In this document: piece by piece, positions 56,831-64,000 of the stretch
How positions within the stretch are numbered: position 1 is the stretch's first letter
Layout: the number at the start of each line of letters is the position of its first letter
DNA from: Cycas panzhihuaensis
Taxonomy: Eukaryota > Cycadophyta
DNA: 64,000 nucleotides
Direction of reading: 5' to 3'
Assembly: GCA_023213395.1 (NCBI GenBank)
Contig: CM041465.1
Location: 133,183,741-133,247,740, forward strand
Program-made: the position numbers and the translations under genes
Notes under the pieces: model-generated
Told to the model about the DNA's origin: nothing
The model's database searches: none
Seen by the model: the letters and a program-made list of their open reading frames with translations, nothing else

Positions 56831-57710
56831 CATCCATAACAGACGGATGAGAGTGATTCCCCGCGAACGCCCATTTACCAAACAAACTCATTCCACCAAT
56901 TCGGCAAACCGAGGTCCTTTTACACACACCTCGGCTTGCTCTATTGGCATACCTAACCCATTTGAAGAAGATCCTACATCTTCTTCTCCTAGTCTCACGT
57001 GGTTTGCCCCTATTGGCGTTGGGAGTTACGGGTACCTCACTTCGTTTAGTGATGATGAGTCACACGAGGAGGATGAGGATTGTCTTCACCCCGTCTCTTT
57101 CCTCCACACCAGTAGGTCGCACATATCTCATTCTAGATCCTCGTCTAGAATTTCTTTCATTGGTGAGGCTAACCACTCCTGCATGTCACATGTCATCGTT
57201 TGTATTGACCCACCCATCGTTGGTTCTTCTTCTTCATTATACCCTGTAGGTGATGGTTTTGAAGAACTACCTTTCGCTCCTTCCGAGGAGCCTTTTTTTG
57301 GCTCTCCTTTAGAGTCCTACGAGGAAGTTGAGCAACCCAACGACCATCACGGTCCTATTGCTTCTACTCCCTCTAGTACTTCCTCTACTCGAAGTAAGGT
57401 CATCCATGGGGTGGATTACTTCGAGGATGATGAAGCCCTGCTTGAGCACCTAGCAGGTTTTGCACCTAACTTGCCTTCTGGTCACCATAGGCTTGGTCAC
57501 CAGAAGATCCTTATGATTGGATCCAGGCTTGTCGATCCGATCCCGTCTCCTATTCCACCTCCTCCTGTTGACCTTGCCCCTCTCCACTTTGAGGAGGACA
57601 ATGCCATGTGCATGGGGGTAACCCAAGACATAGTCTTGGCCCTTGGCAAGGTCATTAAGGTCAGGTTGGAGTGTTCTTTTGATGAGATAAGGGAGTACTC
57701 CCTTCTGTTC
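56831..57710 (+). pseudogene. Tat-2 protease-RT linker
   Basis: 288 codons are open from 56847, Ser/Pro-rich with the acidic FSDDESHEEDEDCLHPVSFL, then KVIHGVDYFEDDEALLEHLA and PLHFEEDNAMCMGVTQDIV. Conserved with Tat-1 and Tat-0; no recognised domain. A TAG at 57711-57713 separates it from RT. Confidence 0.72.
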
Positions 57711-58559
57711 TAGGAGTTTTGAGAAGTGTTTGCGTGGGATTATGCTGACATGAAGGGAATTGACCCCTCCATTGTCACTCATAACCTCACCACTATTCCT
57801 AGCGCCTGCCTTGTGCACGAGAAGCAGCGTCCCCTTCACCTAAAGCTCTTGGCCGCCGTCAAGATGGAGGTTGAGAAGCTTCTGGACGCTGGGCTTATTA
57901 CTTCCATTGACTACCCTAAATGGGTCTCCAATATTGTCCCCGTTGCCAAAAAGAACGGGGCAATTCGTATATGTGTCGATTTCTGCGACATCAACAATGC
58001 TTGTCCTAAGGACAACTTCCTGCTATCCTTTATCGATCAAATTATTGATCACACCGCCGGATTTGAAGTTATGTCCCTAATGGATAGCTTCTCTAGCTAT
58101 AACCAGATTCAGATTTCTCCTGAAGATCACCATAAGACGGCCTTTACTACACCTTGGGGTACCTTCGCCTACAAGGCGATGCCCTTTGGTCTTAATAATG
58201 TAGGTGCTACTTACCAAAGAGCCATGCATTTCATTTTCCATGACCTCATTGATAACACATTGGAGGTCTTCATGGATGATATGATGGGTCTCTCCCGTGT
58301 CAGGGCTCATCATCCATCTGACTTGCGTGCCATTTTCTTACGATGCCGCAAGTATCACGTCAGTTTAAATTCGCTCAAGTGTGTGTTTGCTGTTACCTCG
58401 GGTAAACTCCTTAGGTTCCTTGTGTCCAAACAAGGAATTTAGATTGATCCTAACAAGGTCAGGGCAATCCTTGACATGCCGCCACCTAGAACTTAATGAC
58501 AAATTAAGTCATTTCTAGGAAGGCTCATTTTTCTTAGGCACTTCTTAGCAGACTTCACC
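57711..58559 (+). pseudogene. Tat-2 reverse transcriptase, nearly intact
   Basis: 238 open codons (57726-58442): VFAWDYADMKGIDPSIVTHN, VEKLLDAGLITSIDYPKWVS, ICVDFCDINNACPKDNF, YKAMPFGLNNVGATYQRAMH and EVFMDDMMGLSRV with an intact FMDD. A TAG at 58440-58442 (KQGI-stop-ID) and stops near 58495 interrupt the link to RNase H. The best RT in the window. Confidence 0.9.
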
Positions 58560-59204
58560 GTGAGTGCTAAACCCCTCACGAACCTATTGAAGAAGGGAGC
58601 TCTTTTTGCCTGGTCTGACAAGACCCAAAAGGCCTTCAAAGGACTTAAGGAAGCCCTTGCTTCCACTCCTACGTTGGCACCTCCTCGATTCGATAGGCCC
58701 TTCATCTTGTATACCTCGGCAACTGACGAGTCCTTGGGTGCTATGTTAGCTCAGGAGGATGACTTAGGAACCGAGAGAGCTATATATTTCATCAGCTGCA
58801 CCCTCGTAGCTGCCGAACTTAACTATTCCCCTACCGAGAAGGAATGCCTCTCCTTGGTCCATGCGACGAAGAAGTTCAGACACTACTTACTTAGCAACAC
58901 CACCCAAGTGATCGTTCAATCCGATCCCCTGCGATACTTACTGACTCGTTCGGATTTGACAGGTAAGGCTGGTCGATGGGCTGTCCTACTTCAAGAATTT
59001 GACCTCCATATCATTAACTGGAAATCAAAGAAAGGAATGGTAGTGGCCGAGCAACTCGCAGACGCCCCTATCCCTAACTCCTTTGGTGCTCCCATTGATG
59101 ACTCTCTCCCTGACGAGTCTATCCTGATGATTCATAGAGTCTCTCCCCATCCACTCATCGACAATGAGTGGTATGGTGATATAGTACGGTATTTTACACA
59201 GTAG
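58560..59204 (+). pseudogene. Tat-2 RNase H (classical)
   Basis: 214 open codons: LTNLLKKGALFAWSDKTQKA, FILYTSATDESLGAMLAQED, AELNYSPTEKECLSLVHATK and VIVQSDPLRYLLTRSDLTGK, then INWKSKKGMVVAEQLADAPI. The acidic residues of the fold are present. It ends at a TAG that replaces a Gln codon near 59202. Confidence 0.9.
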
Positions 59205-60416
59205 CAATACCGCCCCGATACCAGTAGTAAAGTTAGATCTTGTATCTGGACTTCTACCAGGCAATACCTCCTCATGGATAAGGTATTATATAAGAGGTCC
59301 TTCAATGGGATCCTCCTCTGCTGCGTCACTGCTGATGAAGCTGACCAAGTACTTTGCGAATGCCACCATGGTATTTGTAGAGGTCACTTTGGGGGCCAGT
59401 CGATGGCTCAGAGGATCCTTCGCATGGGTTATTTTTGGCCATCCCTTTTCAAGGATGCTCATGCCTTCGCTCTGAAATATCGATGATGTCAAGAACACAC
59501 CAACATTTCCCACGTGCCTTCCGAGGCCCTGCATCCCATTGTTTCACCATGGCCTTTTGCTCAATGGGGACTAGATCTCATTAGAGCTATCTCTCCACCT
59601 TCGTCGTCGCAGCACAAGTTTATCTTGACTACCATGGAGTATTTCACTAAATGGGCAGAGGCCATCCCCTTGATCACTACCCCTGGTAAAACAATAGCCA
59701 TATTCATTTACCAATACATCATTTACCTTTTTGGGATTTCAGACATCCTAATCATTGACAATGGAACCCTTTTCTATAATAAGGAGATGGATGAGCTTTG
59801 TGAGAATTTCAAAATTTCTCACAAGACTTCCTCTCCTTACTACCCTCAGACGAATGGCCAAGTGGAGTCTTTCAATAAGACTCTCGTCAGCATTCTCAAG
59901 AAAATTGTTGCTCAGTCCCAAAAGGATTGGCACCTTCAGCTGCCCTCCGCTTTGTGGGCTTACCGCACCTCTATCCATTCTGCCACGGGAATGAACCCGT
60001 TCTCCCTGGTTTACGATACCAAGGCGGTACTCCCACTAGAGGTGGAGATTCTTTCTTTTCGAGTCTCCCTTTGAGGTCTCATCGATGAAGAGTCGATCCG
60101 TCAGGCTCGCCTTCTAGACCTTAAGGCTTTGGATGAGAGATGCTTAGCTGCTTATCAGGCTAACCTGGCATCCAAAGCTCGCTCTAAAAGGGCCTACGAT
60201 AAACACCTTCGTTCCCATCCTTTGTTTCCTGGGGACCACGTCCTCAAGCTTGAGTATCTCCATGATCGCTTGACCAAATTTAAACCTCGATGGGTTGGTC
60301 CTTTTGTCATTATCGAATCCCTTGGTAATGGTGCCTACAGGATAGCCACCCTAGAAGGGCTTGAATTTGAGAAAGTTGTTAATGGGAAATTCCTTAAGAA
60401 GTTTTACGCATGATCT
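59205..60416 (+). pseudogene. Tat-2 integrase
   Basis: Zinc region ECHHGICRGHFGGQSMAQRI with a CQEH partner after a TGA near 59484. Catalytic WGLDLI, IIDNGTLFYNKEMDELC, PYYPQTNGQVESFNKTL (Asp, Asp, Glu all kept). The C-terminal FPGDHVLKLEYLHDRL, KFKPRWVGPFVI ends KKFYA-stop at 60414-60416. Another TGA is at 60072-60074. No chromodomain. Otherwise the frame is continuous with gag. Confidence 0.9.
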
Positions 60417-61066
60417 TTCAGCGATCCCTTTGCCCTGCTCCAAAATGAGCCTAAACTACTGTCTTAGGTTATCCCCATTCTTCCCAACCACGGGTAGAAT
60501 GGCAATTTAAGATGGCTTCTTCTTCTTCTTTTTGGTTCCTTCCGCGGAACCCGTGTTCTTGTACCCTCTCAGGAACCTTTGTCTTCCTACTTAGGCATTC
60601 CCCAACCGGGATGATGCTTTGGAATGTTGGTGCTCCTCTCTCCTACCTACCATTTCCTTCACATATTCTGCTATACTCTTCCGTAGACGTGTATGCCACT
60701 CTATCCTCTAATCTCATACCTCTCTGTCGTCTCCACTCACGACGTGTGTGTCTGTGCTCCTGTTAGACATATAGCCATACATGGAAGGAAACGTATACAT
60801 CATACAATAAAATATTCACAACATAAAATATTCATAGTATAACATTCATAACATACAAAATAAACATACATGTCATCCACACATGATATATACACACAGC
60901 ATCTCATGTCAAAATGGGGTTCTAATTATACATCAAAATCATGTCACATCATACATATGGGAAGCTGGTGTCCTTGCAAGGGGGGTACAATCATATAATC
61001 CTATATATGACCCCCTAGAGGCCCGTGCTTTTCCCTGTCAGAGTCATATGCACATCTCCTACTCTA
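60417..61066 (+). other. Tat-2 spacer between integrase stop and antisense gene
   Basis: Counterpart of 9954-10594. No domain seen. AT-rich CATAACATAAAATATTCATA-like words near 60810-60870 may belong to the 3' end of the antisense transcript. Confidence 0.5.
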
Positions 61067-63473
61067 CTACTGCCCCGCTCCTGGGGTACCATCTCCCGAT
61101 CTGTGTGATCCCTCTCATGGGGACCACATCCCTCTGAGGCTCCTCTTGGGCCTCCACGAGCTGCCTGCCTCACTCCCCTCGTCTCGTGGTTATCTCGGGG
61201 TTGTCGCTGCCGTGTGGGTATATGTCTTGCTCTGGCTCGACCTCGACGCCATCTGTACCACCAGTTGATCGTATCGGGCCAGGATATGATCCCTCTCCCC
61301 TCGGAGTCCCTCCTCTATGACTTTGAGGTGCTCTGTGAGTACCGCTATCTGGACTCTGCTCTCGGCATCTCCGCCTGCTCCACCCTATGCCTCTAGATCT
61401 TGCACCTGTCCGTGTAGCTCATCCTTCTCGTGCCTCACCTCATCTTGCTCCTACTATAGCTGTCCCTAAGATGTCACGTGCTCTTGGGACTCTGCGGCCT
61501 ATATGTCTCTCGCCCTCACCAACGGGGTGAATGCCTCCATGTGGGCACCTATCGCTCTAGGCTCGTCTCCTGCCTGGATGGGCGGTTGCCCCTCTACATA
61601 TACCTAAGGGAATATCTCCCTCACCATAGCCTCTATCAGTCTTTGGATCTCTGTTGCACCTGCCAATCCAACATGCCATGTGTCAGTATATATCTCACTA
61701 TATACCATGATCAAATCAAATCAAATGTATATCTAGATGCCAAACGACTCAGGAAAAGGTTAGGTCTACTTCTTTGTGGGCTTGGCTCCTTTGGTCATGC
61801 GGCATCCTCCCCTCTTGGCTCTCTACTAGCTGCGGGTGCCTCATCCTTGGGCACCTCCTCTGCCTGGGCCTCCCTCCTTGTAGGGACCGGCTCAACTCTC
61901 GTCCCTCTAGATCCCCTCACGATCCGTAGCCTGCGGGCCCTGGTCATTGGCCCCCCGCTCTCGTCTTGCGCTCCTAATGGGCCTGCCTCTCCTCTAGCAG
62001 CCCCAGATTGTCCCTCTGCGCCTCCTGCCGTCCCTGAAGGACCTGCCTCTCCTGCAGGTCATGACAGGCCAGCCCCATCATCTCTATCATCCCCATCGTC
62101 ATTGCCTGCGGGCGCTCCTGCTCCGTCCACCTCGTCATCACTGTCCCACCTCACCATCCTATAGGGCTCTGCTACGTAGTCTGGTAGGGTGAGGAGGTGC
62201 AGTGATGTCGCCTCCACCAATCGTCGGATATGGGCCCGATCCTCTATCCCTCTCAACCGAGTCTTCCACCTGTGGACCATCGGGGCCCGCTCTGTGATGG
62301 GGTGTGGTCCCCCCGCTAGTGCCACTGCCGCGAAATAATCGAAGAACCAACACTGTAGTAGTGTGCTATACGACAACCCGCCTCTGCCGGTCATCCTGAT
62401 AGTGTCCAACTGGGTGATGAGGTTCACTGCTATCAGGGTCACCCAGTCCATCCTCTCACCAGCTTTGTAGCAGCGAACTGCATCCAACTATCCACCCGGT
62501 ATCTCCCTATAGTTCTATTTCTGGAAAATCTAGAATAGAATGCACAGTATAACCAACTTCCTCACCCGAGGAATCCCTAACATCAGTATGGTCTGGAGGG
62601 AAGCTCCCCTCCACTCCCATCTATCTGCTCCTGTGAAGAACATGGCTACCTCCCTGTGCGCTGCCTCGGTGCTAGGCAATATCCCCAGTCTCATCGGCCT
62701 CCCTGTCGCCGATACTCCCATTATCCGCCGTATGTCTCTCGGCGTAACCGTCACATCACCTACCTGTGGTAGGTGGAATACATGTCTCCTCCTATCCCAA
62801 TAGGATACTATGTCAACTAGCAACCTCTGATCTGATGCATACTGAGGTGTCTTGAGGGCCTTGTATAGGCCACACCTCTGTAGGATCTTCCTGTCCTCCT
62901 GTGACGCCATCTCTATGTAACTCAACATGGCCATACCTACGTTCTCGCAGTTATCCACCGCGATGACAGCCTGTCCACATAAAAAACGATCAAAGTTATC
63001 CTCGTGTTAGTTATCATGACTCCTTACTCTCTCTCAACTCTCTCTGTCTGCGATTTGGGGCTCTTTGGGCCTTTTTGTCCTTTTTTTCTCCTTGCTTGTC
63101 TTGTCTTATCTTTGAATTTAGCACTGCTAAGTTCGATTTGGGTCTCATGTGATCGGGTCCTGTGGTAATGATCATGGCACCATGATCATTGCTGCGGTAC
63201 AAACGGCGATCCCCCAAAAGGAGGGGGATTTCTGCCTCCAAAACCAAAAAAAAATTCTTCTAGTGGACCCCGTGGGGCCCACCGGGACCAGGGCTCCCTA
63301 ATGCCCAGGTCCCTGCCTCTTTCTGGGTCTGATTTGGACTTCGAGAGGCCTCCAATTACCCATAAGGGGCACTAAAATCACATAAAAACTATTAAAAGCT
63401 AATGAAATTCGAACTTCAAAATGGATTGGGTTTAGTGATATCCACTCACTGGATCTGGTCTCGCTGTGGCCAT
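61067..63473 (-). pseudogene. antisense split gene in Tat-2: plant mobile domain + coiled coil
   Basis: Second copy of the gene at 10595-12991. Exon 1 is 63473-63450 (MATARPDP). Intron 1 is 63449-62971 (GTGAGTGG to GGACAG). Exon 2 begins 62970 (AVIAVDNCENVGMAML), with RRHVFHLPQVGDVTVTPRDI, GVSATGRPM, LLQCWFFDYFAAVALAGG and DDEVDGAGAPAGNDDGDDRD, then collagen-like PAGEAGPSGTAGG and PMTRARRLRIVRGSRG. Exon 3 begins 61659 (ATEIQRLIEAMVREIF) and has the coiled-coil-like EQDEVRHEKDELHGQVQDLE and VQIAVLTEHLKVIEEGLRGE. It ends at TAG 61067-61069. The intron-2 donor is not clear here. Stops, for example CGA to TGA and CAG to TAG, break it. Confidence 0.75.
63167..63190. repeat. perfect inverted repeat in intron 1 of the Tat-2 antisense gene
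   Basis: Arms AATGATCATGG (63167-63177) and CCATGATCATT (63180-63190) are exact complements around CA. It occupies the position of the Tat-1 dyad at 12679-12716 although the bases differ. Confidence 0.9.
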
Positions 63474-63632
63474 CTCGTCCTACTGATCCCGCTGGCTCTC
63501 TCTGATCTCCGATCCAACGGTCTGATCTCTCCCTATGTGCCTCCGAAGTTGGGCGGCACTCCGCTGCGTAAGGGAATGGCTCTGGTTTTATACGAGAGCC
63601 AGTGAAAATGAATCCATTTTCCGTTTGATTTC

Positions 63633-63642
63633 CTTATATAGG
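63633..63642 (-). promoter_or_regulatory. TATA box of the Tat-2 antisense gene
   Basis: CCTATATAAG on the minus strand after GGGGCCCCCGC, identical to Tat-1 13151-13160 and at the same distance from the ATG. The leader between the TATA box and ATG is well matched between the copies (GAGCCATTCCCTTACG block). Confidence 0.72.
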
Positions 63643-64000
63643 CGGGGGCCCCAACAGGCACTTCTTCCATTTTTGGCTCCGCGATAGTCGTTGGGACTGT
63701 CCCGTTTCCCTGATTGCCTATGCCTTCTGGCCCTGTCGCCCGTTGTGCTCTCTTGATACCCCTTTTCATGCTTTCTCACAAGTGCATTTATGGTGCCTCA
63801 TTTTTACACTTTTTCCCTGGGCCCTTCTGTCTCGTTTTACGTGCCACTCCCGTGCATGCCTGAGTTTATACTCGTTTGGCTCGTTTCGTCGCCCTGGACT
63901 TGTTTCTGCAGTCCTTTCTCATTCTTGAGGTCCCCAAAGGGAATGCTCCCCCGCCTGGGGGCATGTTTCGCTTTCTGAAGCGACCTTTTGGTGCCCTAAG
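63643..64000 (+). other. Tat-2 region between antisense promoter and (off-window) aRNH
   Basis: Homologous to Tat-1 13161-13520, for example CGTGCATGCC(T/C)GAGTTTATA near 63852 and GGGGGCATGTTTCGCTTTCT near 63956. The aRNH itself should begin about 160 bp past the edge. Confidence 0.6.

Larger units (their letters stand above)
51674..64000 (+). mobile_element. Tat-2: Ty3/gypsy Tat-lineage retrotransposon, truncated by the window edge
   Basis: Same family and orientation as Tat-1. LTR 51674-53565, primer site, one long gag-pol frame, then the antisense PMD gene. The aRNH and 3' LTR would lie past 64000. The five bases before it are GAGAG; the partner duplication is outside the window. It is inserted in the Tat-3 interior. 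Protein identity to Tat-1 is high and stops are fewer in pol. Confidence 0.92.

Noticed and set aside
1-64000. Host protein genes, rRNA, tRNA genes or CRISPR arrays
   Set aside because: None seen; every substantial coding-like segment belongs to a retrotransposon, and the repeats are LTRs or microsatellites.

Overview
The window is a block of nested plant LTR retrotransposons. I see no host protein-coding gene, rRNA, tRNA or CRISPR. The evidence for a plant is Ty3/gypsy polyproteins of the Tat lineage (with an extra archaeal-type RNase H, aRNH), Ty1/copia elements primed from initiator-Met tRNA, a plant mobile domain (PMD) protein and AT-rich plant-type introns. Heavy decay by C-to-T/G-to-A changes and deep nesting suggest a large, repeat-rich, methylated plant genome. 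The species cannot be told.

Layout. (1) The oldest layer is a minus-strand Tat-like element, called Tat-0. Its exploded pieces run right to left: gag (about 39.9-37.6 kb), protease (37.3-36.7 kb), linker (29.06-27.9 kb), RT and RNase H (27.8-26.5 kb), integrase (26.3-25.7 kb and 18.8-18.4 kb), spacer, and aRNH (about 0.40-0.04 kb). (2) Four later insertions split it. Tat-1 (430-17262, plus; LTRs about 2.7 kb; TSD GATAG) lies between its integrase and aRNH. Copia-1 (18803-25732, plus; imperfect TSD GTCTT/GGCTT) lies inside its integrase. Copia-2 (29068-36652, plus; TSD AAAGA) lies between linker and protease. Copia-3 (40146-47708, plus; TSD AACCA) lies just upstream of its gag. (3) 47714-48355 is unassigned and has LTR-like features. 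(4) 48356-51673 is the 3' LTR and 3' internal end of another minus-strand Tat element, Tat-3. (5) Tat-2 (51674 to the window edge, plus) is inserted into the Tat-3 internal region and is cut off before its aRNH and 3' LTR.

The main discovery candidate is in Tat-1 and Tat-2. Between integrase and aRNH, on the strand opposite gag-pol, both carry a self-contained split gene. It has a TATA box (CCTATATAAG), a leader of about 165 bp, an ATG, an 8-codon first exon, an intron of about 480 bp, a long exon with a PMD followed by acidic and collagen-like Gly/Pro tracts, a short second intron, and a last exon with a predicted coiled coil. In Tat-1 the three exons sum to exactly 601 codons (1803 nt) in one frame, broken only by in-frame stops. 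Introns of an antisense gene are not removed from the sense genomic RNA, which explains how they survive retrotransposition. In Tat-0 only about 1.1 kb separates integrase and aRNH, and no trace of the gene is visible.

All elements are degenerate. Most breaks are TAG/TGA/TAA at former Gln, Trp or Arg codons. The Tat-2 gag-to-integrase region keeps one reading frame over about 2190 codons apart from stops. Domain borders inside decayed elements are approximate because they were read by eye.
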